The position numbers and the translations under genes were made by a program. From Streptomyces lincolnensis (GTDB lineage: Bacteria > Actinomycetota > Actinomycetes > Streptomycetales > Streptomycetaceae), in the NCBI RefSeq assembly GCF_021173675.1, contig NZ_JAIHON010000017.1:56426-120425 (forward strand): a stretch of DNA of 64,000 nt, written 5' to 3'. How positions within the stretch are numbered: position 1 is the stretch's first letter; the number at the start of each line of letters is the position of its first letter. The notes below the pieces were generated by a model. The model was not told the origin of the DNA and made no database searches. It was given only the letters and a program-made list of their open reading frames with translations. This document shows positions 1 through 8,756 of the stretch, in pieces.

Positions 1-359
1 CCCTTAGGTGGGTGCGGGTGCCGTGCGCCCATGGGGGGGTGCCGCGTGCGGTCGTAGGGCGAGTGCGGGTGCGTTGTGGCTGGTCGCGCCCACGCGGCGG
101 AGCCGCACATCGATACAGCCCCGCGCCCCTGAGCAAGCTGCGGTCGCCCGGCGACATGAGGCACCCGGGCCGCCCACGGCGGGAAGGGGACGGGGCGGGG
201 GGTGTCCGCCCGCAGCGGCCGGCGTCCGACACGCAGGACCTCTTGCCGGAACAGTTCCGCCGGACCGAGGACGGAGACCCCCCGACCCGGCCCCGACCCA
301 CCCCACAACCGTAGGCGCTACGCGCACCCCCACCGAAGCCGCACAGCGCGCCGCAGGCA
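1..359. other. Non-coding region downstream of the MFS gene
   Basis: No convincing gene is visible here. The open frames that cross it are GC-rich shadows with no recognisable protein features. It lies downstream of the minus-strand MFS transporter and holds one copy of a dispersed Streptomyces-type intergenic repeat (listed separately). The window begins here, so a gene further left cannot be judged. Confidence 0.6.
62..130 (-). repeat. Dispersed GC-rich intergenic repeat, copy 1
   Basis: On the minus strand it starts AGGGGCGCGGGGCTGT and continues through GATGTGCGGCTCCGCCGCG to GGGCGCGACCAGCC. The same order of blocks is found at 20961-21032, and a shorter form at 63848-63900. Repeats of this type (GGGGCGCGGGG...GCGCGACCAGCC) are scattered between Streptomyces genes, often just after stop codons. 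Their role is unknown. Confidence 0.7.
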
Positions 360-1814
360 TTAGGCCGTGGCGGTGAGGGGCTTGGCGATGTCTTCCAGGG
401 AGCGGCGTTCGGCGTGGACGGCGAGGAGTGCCGCGACGAGGCCGGCGGCGCACATGAGGGTGGCGCCGATCTGGAAGGCGAGGACGGTGTCGCCGACGTG
501 GCCGGTTCCGGTGAGGTCGGCGAAGAGGAGGGGGCCGCTGATGCCGCCGGCGGCGGTGCCGATGGCGTAGAAGAAGGCGATGGACATCGCGCGGGTCTCC
601 ATGGGGAAGACCTCGGAGACCGTCAGGTACGCACTCGACGCCCCCGCCGAGGCGAAGAACAGCACCGCGCACCAGCACGCCGTCAGCGTGCTCGCACTCA
701 GCGAACCCCGGTCGAACAGCCACGCCGTGCCGAACAACAACAGGCCGGACAGGAGGTAGGTGGACGAGATCATCATCTTCCGGCCCACCGTGTCGAACAG
801 TTTCCCCAGTAGCAGCGGACCACAGAAGTTGCCCACCGCTATCACGGCGAAGTAATAACCCGTACGGTCCGCCGGGACGTCGTAGAACGTCGTGAGGATC
901 GCGCCGAAGCCGAAGGTGATCGCGTTGTAGAGGAACGCCTGCCCGATGAAGAGCGAGAACCCGAGGACCGCCCGCCGACGGTAGTCGGAGAAGACCGTAC
1001 GGCCGATCTCGACGAACGACACGCTCCGGCGCTGGTGGATGGTGATCGACCCCTCGGCCGCCGGCAGCGCCTCCCCGCGCTCCGCCTCCACCCGCGTCTC
1101 GATCGAGGACACGATGCGTTCCGCCTCCTCGTCGCGCCCGTGGATGAGCAGCCACCGCGGGCTCTCCGGCACGTGCCGCCGTACGAGAAGGATCACCAGC
1201 GCGAGCACGGCACCGAGGGCGAAGGTCAGCCGCCAGCCCACGTCCGCCGGGAAGATCGCGGTGTTCAGCGCGACGATCGACAGCAGCGCCCCACCGACGG
1301 CCCCCAGCCAGAAGCTCCCGTTGATCATCAGATCGACCCGCCCCCGATAGTTCGCGGGGATCAGCTCGTCGATGGCGGAGTTGATCGCCGCGTACTCACC
1401 ACCGATCCCGAACCCGGTCAGGAAGCGGAACGCGAAGAACCACCAGGTGTCGAAGGCGATCGAGGTAAGAGCCGTGGCCGCCAGATACACCGCGAGGGTG
1501 ATCATGAACAGCTTCTTGCGGCCCCACTTGTCGGTCAGCCGCCCCCAGAACAGCGCCCCCGCACACGCCCCGGCCACATACAGCGCGGCCGCGATGCCGG
1601 TGACCTCCCCGGAGGTGATCGGCAGCCCGCTCCCCGGTTCGGAGAGGCGGGCCGCGATGTTGCCGACGACGGTGACTTCGAGGCCGTCGAGGATCCACAC
1701 GGTGCCGAGACCGATGACGATGGTCCAGTGCCAGCGCGACCATGGGAGACGGTCGAGCCGGGCGGGGATGTCGGTGGTGACGGTCCGGCCGGTCTCGGCC
1801 TGCGCGGTGGTCAT
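360..1814 (-). CDS. MFS transporter (sugar/metabolite:H+ symporter type)
   Basis: A 484-residue inner-membrane secondary transporter with about 12 hydrophobic segments. MFS motif A is present at about residues 91-101 (GRLTDKWGRKK), and the PESPRW signature at 216-221 is typical of the sugar-porter and metabolite-symporter branches. I chose the ATG at 1814 because GGAGGGAGCCC lies directly before it; the upstream in-frame ATG at 1832 would fall inside that ribosome binding site. The substrate cannot be told from sequence. It stands alone, tail to the non-coding left edge. Family assignment is secure; aromatic acids or sugars are both possible substrates. Confidence 0.88.
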   Translation of the reverse strand: MTTAQAETGRTVTTDIPARLDRLPWSRWHWTIVIGLGTVWILDGLEVTVVGNIAARLSEPGSGLPITSGEVTGIAAALYVAGACAGALFWGRLTDKWGRKKLFMITLAVYLAATALTSIAFDTWWFFAFRFLTGFGIGGEYAAINSAIDELIPANYRGRVDLMINGSFWLGAVGGALLSIVALNTAIFPADVGWRLTFALGAVLALVILLVRRHVPESPRWLLIHGRDEEAERIVSSIETRVEAERGEALPAAEGSITIHQRRSVSFVEIGRTVFSDYRRRAVLGFSLFIGQAFLYNAITFGFGAILTTFYDVPADRTGYYFAVIAVGNFCGPLLLGKLFDTVGRKMMISSTYLLSGLLLFGTAWLFDRGSLSASTLTACWCAVLFFASAGASSAYLTVSEVFPMETRAMSIAFFYAIGTAAGGISGPLLFADLTGTGHVGDTVLAFQIGATLMCAAGLVAALLAVHAERRSLEDIAKPLTATA

Positions 1815-1940
1815 GGGCTCCCTCCTCCTCATCGAGTGAGAACCCGGGCCGGGTTCCCCCGACCTGCACGCCTACGCCCGCCTATACCTGGACCCGCCTA
1901 CGCCTGGGACCGCCTGCACCTGCCCACACCCACACCCCGC

Positions 1941-3320
1941 CTACGCCCCCAGCGCCCGAGACACCGTATAGATCAACAACCCGGCCAAAGACCCCACCAC
2001 CGTGCCGTTGATCCGGATGAACTGAAGATCCCGCCCGATGTTCGCCTCGATCTTCTTCGTCGTGTGCTCGGCGTCCCACCCGGCCACGGTGTCGGTGATG
2101 AGGGAGGTGATCTCGCGGCGGTAGGTGGTGACGACGTACACGGCCGCCCCCTCCAGCCACCCGTCGACCTTCCCCTGGATCTTCGGATCGGCGGCCATCC
2201 GCGCACCGAGGGACAGCAGCGAGGCCCGCACCCGAAGCCGCAGCTCGCTGCGCTCGTCCTCCGCGGCGGAGACGATCATCGACCGCACGGCGGTCCAGGC
2301 GGAGGCGATCAGGTCCTGGACCTCACCGCGCCCGAGCACCTCGCCCTTGAGCCGCTCGACACGCGCGCGCGTGTCCGTGTCGGACTGGAGATCGGAGGCG
2401 AAGTCGGTCAGGAACCGGTCCAACGCCCCGCGCGCCGGATGGGAGGGCATGTCCCGCATCTCCACGCAGAACCGCAGCAGCTCCTTGTAGACCCGCTCCC
2501 CGACCTTCTTGTCGACGAACCGGGGCGTCCACCCGGGCGCCCCGCCCTGAACGGCGTCCATCACGGAGTCGCTGTGCAGCACCAGCCAGTCATGCGCACG
2601 GCTGACGATCAGATCGACGGCCCGCCGGTGCCCCCCGTCCGCGACGACCTTCTCCAGCATTTTCCCGATGCCGGGCGCGATCTCCTGCGCGTCGGCCCGC
2701 CGGGTGATCGCCTCGCCCACCACGGCCTGCACGTCGGAATCCCGCAGCACGGTCAGCGCGCCTCTGAGCGCGGCGGACAGTTCGGCCGTGACCCGGTCGG
2801 CGTGCTCGGGTTCGGCGAGCCAGGCACCGAGCCGGCTGCCGATGCCGACGGCCCGCAGCCGCTGCCGTACGACGTCCTCGGAGAGGAAGTTCTCCCCGAC
2901 GAACTCGCCGAGGGAGACGCCGAGCTGGTCCTTCTTGGTGGGGATGATCGCGGTGTGCGGGATGGGCAGGCCGAGGGGACGGCGGAAGAGGGCGGTGACG
3001 GCGAACCAGTCGGCGAGCGCGCCGACCATGCCGGCCTCGGCCGCGGCGGCGACATAGCCGGTCCAAGCGCCGGCGCCTTCGTGGGCGGCCCATTTGGCGA
3101 GGACGTAGACGACGGCCACGAACAGCAGCAGCCCGGCGGCCGTGAGCTTCATCCGCCGCACGCCACGCTGCTTCTCGATATCGGCGGCGCTGAAGGTGTT
3201 CATGGCCCGATTCACGAAACCAGCGGGCCCAGCCCCCGCAGCCCCCGCAGCCCCCGAGGCCCGCGCAGCCCCCGAGGCCCGCGCGGCCTCACCCCTTGAT
3301 CCCGTTTCCGTATCGTCCAT
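1941..3320 (-). CDS. DUF445 family membrane protein (YjiN-like)
   Basis: A 459-residue protein of the DUF445/YjiN family. An Ala/Gly-rich N-terminus (about residues 5-30, coded by near-repeated GCAGCCCC units) is followed by a transmembrane segment (about 50-68). Then comes the family core with GALADWFAVTALFRRPLG-like sequence and a second hydrophobic stretch at the extreme C-terminus (NGTVVGSLAGLLIY). The long middle is helical and charged. The start at MDDTETG is preferred over an upstream in-frame codon at 3365, which would add only Arg/Val/Glu repeats. Function is unknown; the family is envelope-associated. It is divergent from the SGNH hydrolase gene. Confidence 0.85.
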   Translation of the reverse strand: MDDTETGSRGEAARASGAARASGAAGAAGAGPAGFVNRAMNTFSAADIEKQRGVRRMKLTAAGLLLFVAVVYVLAKWAAHEGAGAWTGYVAAAAEAGMVGALADWFAVTALFRRPLGLPIPHTAIIPTKKDQLGVSLGEFVGENFLSEDVVRQRLRAVGIGSRLGAWLAEPEHADRVTAELSAALRGALTVLRDSDVQAVVGEAITRRADAQEIAPGIGKMLEKVVADGGHRRAVDLIVSRAHDWLVLHSDSVMDAVQGGAPGWTPRFVDKKVGERVYKELLRFCVEMRDMPSHPARGALDRFLTDFASDLQSDTDTRARVERLKGEVLGRGEVQDLIASAWTAVRSMIVSAAEDERSELRLRVRASLLSLGARMAADPKIQGKVDGWLEGAAVYVVTTYRREITSLITDTVAGWDAEHTTKKIEANIGRDLQFIRINGTVVGSLAGLLIYTVSRALGA

Positions 3321-3391
3321 CCGTTCCACTCGCTCCACCCGCTCCACCGTTCGGTGATCCCTCACACATTGTCCCTTCCTGACCGACTCCC

Positions 3392-3417
3392 GGAACGGAA
3401 CAAGAGTTCCCGACGTC
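3392..3417 (+). promoter_or_regulatory. Sigma-E-like promoter of the SGNH hydrolase
   Basis: GGAAC at 3392-3396 is followed after exactly 18 bases by GTC at 3415-3417. This matches the GGAAC/GCAAC-N18-GTC layout of envelope-stress ECF promoters in Streptomyces. It would start transcription about 100 bases before the SGNH hydrolase start. The same spacing recurs before the penicillin-binding protein gene (8658-8683). Confidence 0.4.
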
Positions 3418-3532
3418 TGTCCGGTCGAGGGAACGCGACGGGGTCCTGCCCGTTTTCCCCAGGCTCATGGCGCATCATGAGCTCATCAGATCGGAGCCCC
3501 GGGCTCCCATCGCCCGAGGAGAACAGCACAGC

Positions 3533-4867
3533 ATGACCCGGCGTCGTGGTTACGCCCTGCTCGCCGCGATCGTTTCCGTGATCGTGGCCCTGTCCGCCGC
3601 CATCTACGTCGGAGTGGCGACCGACGACGGCACGAACGACCGGGCCTCGCTGTCCGGCGGCCGCTCCCCCCGCAACCCCGCCGCCCCGGTGTCCACCGGC
3701 GTCTGGGTCGGCTCCTGGTCCGCCTCCCCGGTCGGCGCCGAGCCCGGCACCGAGACCGAGGGCCTGGCGGGCCGTTCCGTCCGCAACGTCGTGCACACGA
3801 GCGTCGGCGGTACGAGTGCCCGCATCACGCTGTCCAATCTCTACGGCCAGTCTCCGCTGACCGTCACCCACGCCTCGATCGCGGTGGCCGCCGGCTCCGG
3901 GACCGCGGCGGCGACGGCGGACTCCATGCGCCGGCTCACCTTCGGCGGCACCGCCACGGTCGTCGTCCCACCCGGACAGCAGGTGCTCAGCGACGCCGTC
4001 GCCCTGCGGATCCCGGCGGACAGCGACGTCCTGGTCACCACCTACTCCCCCACCCCGGCCGGCCCGGTCACCTACCACCCGACGGCCCGGCAGACCTCCT
4101 ACGTCGCCGAGGGCGACCTCACCGAGGACGTGACCGGGACGCCGTACACCGGGCAGGTCGAGTACTGGCGCTATCTGACCGCCCTCGACGTGCTGAGCGA
4201 CGAGGCGGTCGGCACCGTCGTCGCCTTCGGCGACTCGCTCACGGACGGCAAGAACTCCAGCCTGAACGCCAACAACCGCTGGCCGGACTACCTGTCCGAC
4301 CGGCTGCGCACCGCCCTCGCGGCGGGCCGGAACCTGCCCCGCTACAGCGTCGTCAACGCGGGCATCGGCGGCAACCAGGTCCTGGTCAGCGGCCTCGGAC
4401 GACCTTCGGAGAACGAAGCCGGCCTGACCCGCTTCGCCCGGGACGTGCTCGGCCGGCCGAACGTCAAGGTCGTCGTCATCGACCTCGGCGTCAACGACAT
4501 CCTGCGCAACCGCGGCCTCGCCGACCCCGACAAGATCCTGGCCGGGCTGCGCGACCTGGTCCGCCAGGCCCACGCGCGCGGCATCAAGGTCGTCGGCGCC
4601 ACCCTGATGCCCTTCGGCGGCCACCGCGGCCACACCGAGGCCCGGGAGGACGTACGCCGGACGATCAACGCGGCGATCCGCGCGGGCACGGTCTACGACG
4701 CCGTCGTGGACTTCGACAAGGCGGTACGGGACCCCTACGACCCGCGTGCCCTGCGCCCGGACTACGACTCGGGCGACAACCTCCACCCCAGCGACCGGGG
4801 CTACGAGCGGATGGCCTCCGTGTTCGACCTGAACGACCTGAAGGGCGGAGCACCGGCCGAGCTGTGA
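3533..4867 (+). CDS. Secreted SGNH/GDSL-family hydrolase
   Basis: A 444-residue extracellular ester hydrolase. The N-terminus has basic residues (MTRRRGY) then a hydrophobic segment (about 8-28), a signal peptide or anchor. The hydrolase fold occupies the C-terminal half: GDSLTDG with nucleophile Ser235, a GVNDI block III motif near 322, and DNLHPSD with the expected acid/base pair Asp415 and His418. The preceding beta-rich part (about 55-225) is the accessory domain common in actinobacterial members. The start at 3533 is supported by GAGGAGA upstream. Such enzymes act on lipids, acetylated polysaccharides or rhamnogalacturonan; the substrate here is unknown. Confidence 0.88.
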   Translation: MTRRRGYALLAAIVSVIVALSAAIYVGVATDDGTNDRASLSGGRSPRNPAAPVSTGVWVGSWSASPVGAEPGTETEGLAGRSVRNVVHTSVGGTSARITLSNLYGQSPLTVTHASIAVAAGSGTAAATADSMRRLTFGGTATVVVPPGQQVLSDAVALRIPADSDVLVTTYSPTPAGPVTYHPTARQTSYVAEGDLTEDVTGTPYTGQVEYWRYLTALDVLSDEAVGTVVAFGDSLTDGKNSSLNANNRWPDYLSDRLRTALAAGRNLPRYSVVNAGIGGNQVLVSGLGRPSENEAGLTRFARDVLGRPNVKVVVIDLGVNDILRNRGLADPDKILAGLRDLVRQAHARGIKVVGATLMPFGGHRGHTEAREDVRRTINAAIRAGTVYDAVVDFDKAVRDPYDPRALRPDYDSGDNLHPSDRGYERMASVFDLNDLKGGAPAEL

Positions 4868-4889
4868 GGCGAAGGCGCGGAAGAGACCG

Positions 4890-5732
4890 TCAGTGCTCCC
4901 CGTGCCGCCGCCGGTCCCGCTCCTCCCGCTCCTCGCGCCGCTCCCGCCTGCGCTCGCGCATCAGGTCGTGGTGGCCGTCGAGCATCCGGCGGTGGGCGTC
5001 GTGGACGTCGTCCCGGTAGGACTCCCCCAGTTCCCCCCGCTCCCCCAACTCCCCCAGCTCCCGCCGGGACTGCTTGCGTTCCAGCTTCTCCTGCCGCCGC
5101 TCCGCCTTCAGCCGCTGCCGCTCGGTCCGGGTGAGCTTGCGTTCGACGCCGACGCCGCCCCAGAAGGCGAACCCGGTCACGACGACGCGCGGGGCGCCCG
5201 GCTCCCCCGGCTCGCCCTCCTCACGGTGGTCGAAGCCGCCCATGACGCCGATCCCGCGCACCAGGACCTCGACGCCGGGCGGCACGATGACCTGCATCCC
5301 GCCCATGATCGCGATGCAGTTGATCTCGACCTCGCCGGCCGCGAAGTTCGCCTCGCGCAGATCGATCTCGCCGCCGCCCCAGAAGGCGAAGCAGGTGAAC
5401 CGCCTGGGCACCGTCCAGCGGCCCTTGCGCTGGAACCCGGACATGATGGCGACGGCCCCGCTCGACGAGCCCTCGCCGCCGACGATCCGACCGGCCCAAC
5501 TCCCGCTCGCCGCAGGCTCCTTGGTCATCGACACCTTGGGCGCCGCGTGGTCGGGCAGGTCCCGGGTGATCGGTGCCAGCTCGCCGTAGGTCCGCGCCTT
5601 GTAGGTGGCGTCCAGGCGTTCCTCGAACTCCTCCATGTCGAGCCGGCCCTCGGCGAGGGCGTCCTGCAGAACCTCGGCGACTCGTTCACGGTCGGCGTCG
5701 GAGGCGCGCAGCTCCGGGGCATCCTCGGTCAT
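4890..5732 (-). CDS. DUF1707 and LiaF-like domain protein
   Basis: A 280-residue soluble or membrane-associated protein. Residues about 5-57 form a DUF1707 (SHOCT-like) domain with the usual RVAEVLQDAL...EEFEERLDATYKARTYGEL pattern. Residues about 115-200 match the LiaF/DUF2154 C-terminal fold (repeated GG-F/M-WGG turns such as FWGGGEIDL and IMGGMQVIVP). The tail (about 210-280) is very rich in Arg and Glu and is probably disordered or coiled. LiaF-like proteins act in cell-envelope antibiotic response in Firmicutes; in Streptomyces this combination is common and uncharacterised. It appears to be translated from a leaderless transcript (see promoter at 5739-5744). Confidence 0.85.
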   Translation of the reverse strand: MTEDAPELRASDADRERVAEVLQDALAEGRLDMEEFEERLDATYKARTYGELAPITRDLPDHAAPKVSMTKEPAASGSWAGRIVGGEGSSSGAVAIMSGFQRKGRWTVPRRFTCFAFWGGGEIDLREANFAAGEVEINCIAIMGGMQVIVPPGVEVLVRGIGVMGGFDHREEGEPGEPGAPRVVVTGFAFWGGVGVERKLTRTERQRLKAERRQEKLERKQSRRELGELGERGELGESYRDDVHDAHRRMLDGHHDLMRERRRERREEREERDRRRHGEH

Positions 5733-5738
5733 ACGAGC

Positions 5739-5744
5739 AGCCTA
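5739..5744 (-). promoter_or_regulatory. -10 box, leaderless start of the DUF1707 gene
   Basis: On the minus strand TAGGCT is followed by six bases (GCTCGT) and then the ATG at 5732, so transcription would begin at or next to the start codon. No Shine-Dalgarno sequence is present. An 8-bp hairpin (GCGCCGCA/TGCGGCGC, 5755-5775) overlaps the region where a -35 box would lie and may be an operator. Confidence 0.5.
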
Positions 5745-5800
5745 CGAGCTGGGAGCGCCGCACACTATGCGGCGCGGGCACCTGACTGTTACGCCCAAAC

Positions 5801-6772
5801 TCACGCCCCCGCCCGCTCCGCGTACATCTTGGCGATCACGGCCTCGATGTCCGGCTCCCGCACCGACAGATCGACCAGCGGGTACTCCGCCGCGATCCGC
5901 GCCACCAGCGGTGCCGCCGACTCGGAGGCCGGGAAGGCCAGCCACTGCCGGGGCCCGTCGACCTTCACCACGCGCGCGGGTGCGGGGGCGTCGATGGGCG
6001 GCACCTCCCGTTCCAGGTCGACGACCAGGGTGCGTTCGCTCTCCCCGGCCTCGTGCAGACCGGCGAGGGGACCGTCGTACATGAGACGTCCGTGGTCGAT
6101 GACCATCACGCGGGAGCACAGCTGCTCGATGTCCTGGAGGTCGTGGGTGGTGAGCAGGACCGTGGTGCCGCGCTCGGCGTTGACCTCCTTCAGGAACTCC
6201 CGCACCCTGACCTTGGAGACGACGTCCAGGCCGATCGTCGGCTCGTCGAGGTAGAGCACCTCCGGGTCGTGCAGCAGGGCCGCCGCGATGTCGCCGCGCA
6301 TCCGCTGGCCGAGCGAGAGCTGTCGTACCGGGGAGTCCAACAGGTCGCGCAGGTCGAGGAGTTCGACGAGCCGGTCGAGGTTCTCGCGGTAACGGGCGTC
6401 GGGGATGCGGTACATGCGGTGCATCAGCTTGTAGGAGTCGATCAGCGGGAGGTCCCACCACAGGGTGGTCCGCTGGCCGAAGACGACACCGATGCGGTGC
6501 GCGAGCCGCGTACGCTCCTGGGACGGATCGATCCCGGCCACCCGCAGCCTGCCCGCGCTCGGCGTCAGGATCCCCGTCAGCATCTTGATCGTCGTGGACT
6601 TCCCGGCGCCGTTGGGCCCGATGTAGCCGACCATCTCGCCGCGCGCCACGGTGAAGGAGATCGAGTCGACCGCGCGCACCTCGCGCCGCTCCCGCTTCAG
6701 GAAGCCGGTCTTCCTGCGCACGTCGAAGACCTTCTCGACCTGGTCCACCTCGATGAACGCCTGCTCTGTCAC
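5801..6772 (-). CDS. ABC-2 type transporter ATP-binding protein
   Basis: A 323-residue ATPase of the ABC-2/DrrA class. Walker A is GPNGAGKST (52-60), the ABC signature LSLGQR lies near 150, and Walker B with D-loop reads LYLDEPTIGLD near 175. A C-terminal extension of about 80 residues follows the nucleotide-binding domain, as is usual in this class. The GTG at 6772 is chosen because GGGGAG precedes it and it follows the permease stop at once (stop and start separated by 2 bases). It is the third gene of the exporter operon with the two permeases upstream. Substrate unknown: drug, lipid or polysaccharide. Confidence 0.9.
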   Translation of the reverse strand: MTEQAFIEVDQVEKVFDVRRKTGFLKRERREVRAVDSISFTVARGEMVGYIGPNGAGKSTTIKMLTGILTPSAGRLRVAGIDPSQERTRLAHRIGVVFGQRTTLWWDLPLIDSYKLMHRMYRIPDARYRENLDRLVELLDLRDLLDSPVRQLSLGQRMRGDIAAALLHDPEVLYLDEPTIGLDVVSKVRVREFLKEVNAERGTTVLLTTHDLQDIEQLCSRVMVIDHGRLMYDGPLAGLHEAGESERTLVVDLEREVPPIDAPAPARVVKVDGPRQWLAFPASESAAPLVARIAAEYPLVDLSVREPDIEAVIAKMYAERAGA

Positions 6773-6774
6773 GC

Positions 6775-7668
6775 TCAACTCCCCGTGCTCCGATACGACC
6801 TGAGCCCCGCCCGCCAGGCCAGCCCGGCCAGCGCACAGTAGCCCGCCGCCACCAGCGGGGGCGCGAAGGCCGTCCACTGGGGCAGTTCCAGCGGGTACGG
6901 CCGCCCCAACACGTAGGACGCCGGTACCCAGTTGACGAAGGCGAGCGGCACCAGGAAGGTCACCGCGCGCACCAGGTCCCTGCCGAACACGGTGGGCGGG
7001 TACTGCAACAGGGTGGTACCGCCGTAGGTGAACGCGTTCTGCACCTCCGCCGCGTCCTGCGCGACGAACTGGAAGGCGGCGCCCGCCACGAACAGCGCGC
7101 AGAAGATCGCCGCACCGCTGATCACCATCACCGGCACCAGCAGCACCTTCGCCACGGTCCAGTCGACGTCGACGGCGGCCAGCGCGTACCCCAGCACCGC
7201 CACCGCCTGGGTGATCCGGCCCAGGCGGCGCAGCGCGAAACGGTCCGCGCCGACCTGGGCGAGCACCGGGGCGGGGCGCACCAGGAGGGTGTCGAAGGAG
7301 CCGTCGCGGATCCGGCCGCCGAGGACGTCCATCGAGCCGAGGAGCAGGTCGGCGATCCCGAAGGCGGTCGCCGACAGGCCGTACAGGAGGGCGATCTCGG
7401 GCAGCGACCAGCCGCCGAGCGTGTCGACCTGGGAGAACATCAGCAGGATCGTCGCGAAGTCCAGGCCGGTCACCAGCAGGTTGCCGAGGACGGTGACGGC
7501 GAAGGAGGTGCGGTAGGTCATGCTGGAGCGCACCCACATCCCGGCGATCAGCCGGTAGGTCCGCAGCCCCTCGACCAGACGCGAGCCCTCGACCGGACGG
7601 AAGCCCTCCGGTCCTGGGGACGTACGGAAGCCTTCCGGTCCCGGGGACGTTCCGAGCGTCTCAGCCAC
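6775..7668 (-). CDS. ABC-2 family permease (second subunit)
   Basis: A 297-residue membrane protein with about six hydrophobic segments, matching the ABC-2 permeases found in pairs in Streptomyces exporters. The GTG start overlaps the stop of the preceding permease by 8 bases, indicating translational coupling. The N-terminal cytoplasmic tail (residues 1-35) is odd: it holds two direct copies of TSPGPEGFR, coded by a 27-bp tandem repeat near 7599-7650, then a related PVEGSRLVEGLRT. This tail looks like a local duplication and not a domain. Confidence 0.87.
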   Translation of the reverse strand: MAETLGTSPGPEGFRTSPGPEGFRPVEGSRLVEGLRTYRLIAGMWVRSSMTYRTSFAVTVLGNLLVTGLDFATILLMFSQVDTLGGWSLPEIALLYGLSATAFGIADLLLGSMDVLGGRIRDGSFDTLLVRPAPVLAQVGADRFALRRLGRITQAVAVLGYALAAVDVDWTVAKVLLVPVMVISGAAIFCALFVAGAAFQFVAQDAAEVQNAFTYGGTTLLQYPPTVFGRDLVRAVTFLVPLAFVNWVPASYVLGRPYPLELPQWTAFAPPLVAAGYCALAGLAWRAGLRSYRSTGS

Positions 7669-8461
7669 CCTGGACCACCACCCTTCGGGTCGCCGCGGAC
7701 TGGAGCAGCCGTCCGGCCGTCAGCAGCACCACCGCCCACAGGGCCTGGAAGGCGTACGCCGTCAGCGGCGAGGTCTCCCCCATCAGCACGTCGGCCGGCA
7801 TCTGGATCTGGGCCGCCCACGGCAGCACCAGCGCGATGTCGCCGAACGGCTCCGGGAAGGCGTTCAGCGGGAAGGTCATACCCGAGAAGAAGATGCCGGT
7901 GACCATCAGGAACTGGCTGACGCCCATGCCGTCCATGATCCAGAACACGCTCAGGGCGAGCAGGTAGCGGATCGCGAAGCTGACGACCATCGCCAGGACG
8001 AGCGTCACCGAGAAGGCCGCCCAGACGGTGACGTCCGAGGGCAGCGCCGTCGGGAAGAACAGCGCGCCGAACGCGAAGGGGACCACACCCCGCCCCAGCA
8101 CCTGGAACAGCGCCCTGCCCAGATCGCTCGCCAGCCACCACAGCTGGAGATCGGCCGGCCGGTACAGGTCGACGGCGATCTCACCCGTGCGGATGCGCTC
8201 CATCAGGTCCTTCTCCGCGCCGCCGCCCTGGATGGCGAGCGTCGAGTACAGGCACTGGCCCAGCCAGACATAGGTGACGGCCTGCGCCTGGTCGTAGCCC
8301 CCGAGATGGGGACGCTCGTCCCACAGCGCCAGATAGGTGTAGACGAGAATCACACCGAAGACGGTGTTGGTGAAGATTCCCGCCGCCGTCGCCATCCGAT
8401 AGGTCGCGTACCGCCGGAATCCGCCCGCCGCCACGGCCGCGTACAACCGCGCCGAACCCAC
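7661..8461 (-). CDS. ABC-2 family permease (first subunit)
   Basis: A 266-residue integral membrane protein with about six transmembrane segments, for example FTNTVFGVILVYTYLALW and VTLVLAMVVSFAIRYLLAL. It forms a heterodimeric ABC-2 permease with the next gene. The GTG at 8461 has GAGGAGGG about 10 bases upstream. First gene of a three-gene exporter operon, divergent from the penicillin-binding protein gene. No substrate clue in the neighbourhood. Confidence 0.87.
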   Translation of the reverse strand: MGSARLYAAVAAGGFRRYATYRMATAAGIFTNTVFGVILVYTYLALWDERPHLGGYDQAQAVTYVWLGQCLYSTLAIQGGGAEKDLMERIRTGEIAVDLYRPADLQLWWLASDLGRALFQVLGRGVVPFAFGALFFPTALPSDVTVWAAFSVTLVLAMVVSFAIRYLLALSVFWIMDGMGVSQFLMVTGIFFSGMTFPLNAFPEPFGDIALVLPWAAQIQMPADVLMGETSPLTAYAFQALWAVVLLTAGRLLQSAATRRVVVQGG

Positions 8462-8657
8462 GGCAAACCGCCCTCCTCACCTGCACCAACACCACCGAAG
8501 GAGCGGCAGGGGCCGCCCGGCACCGAAGCGCAGGAGCCTAGTGGGCGGGCCGAGGAGGGCGCCACGGATTTTCCGCCGGGCCCTCTCGGACGGTATGGCT
8601 GTTCCACCGGGCCCCCGTCGTCCCGCTTCCCGCTCCGCGGACGCGTGCCGAGGTCAG

Positions 8658-8683
8658 GGAACTGATCGCAGGATGGGACAGTC
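8658..8683 (+). promoter_or_regulatory. Sigma-E-like promoter of the penicillin-binding protein
   Basis: GGAAC at 8658-8662 is followed after exactly 18 bases by GTC (8681-8683, within GTCTTC). This fits the envelope-stress ECF promoter pattern in Streptomyces, and cell-wall synthesis genes are known members of the sigma-E regulon. The transcript would start near 8690, about 60 bases before the coding region. Confidence 0.5.
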
Positions 8684-8756
8684 TTCATACGGGGGCGTAG
8701 ATGGCGTACGAGGTCGTACGGGAACGTACGACGCGAAACAGGAGTCCGTGCACGAC

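Noticed and set aside
1035..3299. Long plus-strand open frame of about 750 codons across the MFS and DUF445 genes
   Set aside because: Crosses two well-supported minus-strand genes; composition is Pro/Gly/Arg/Asp shadow typical of antisense frames in Streptomyces.
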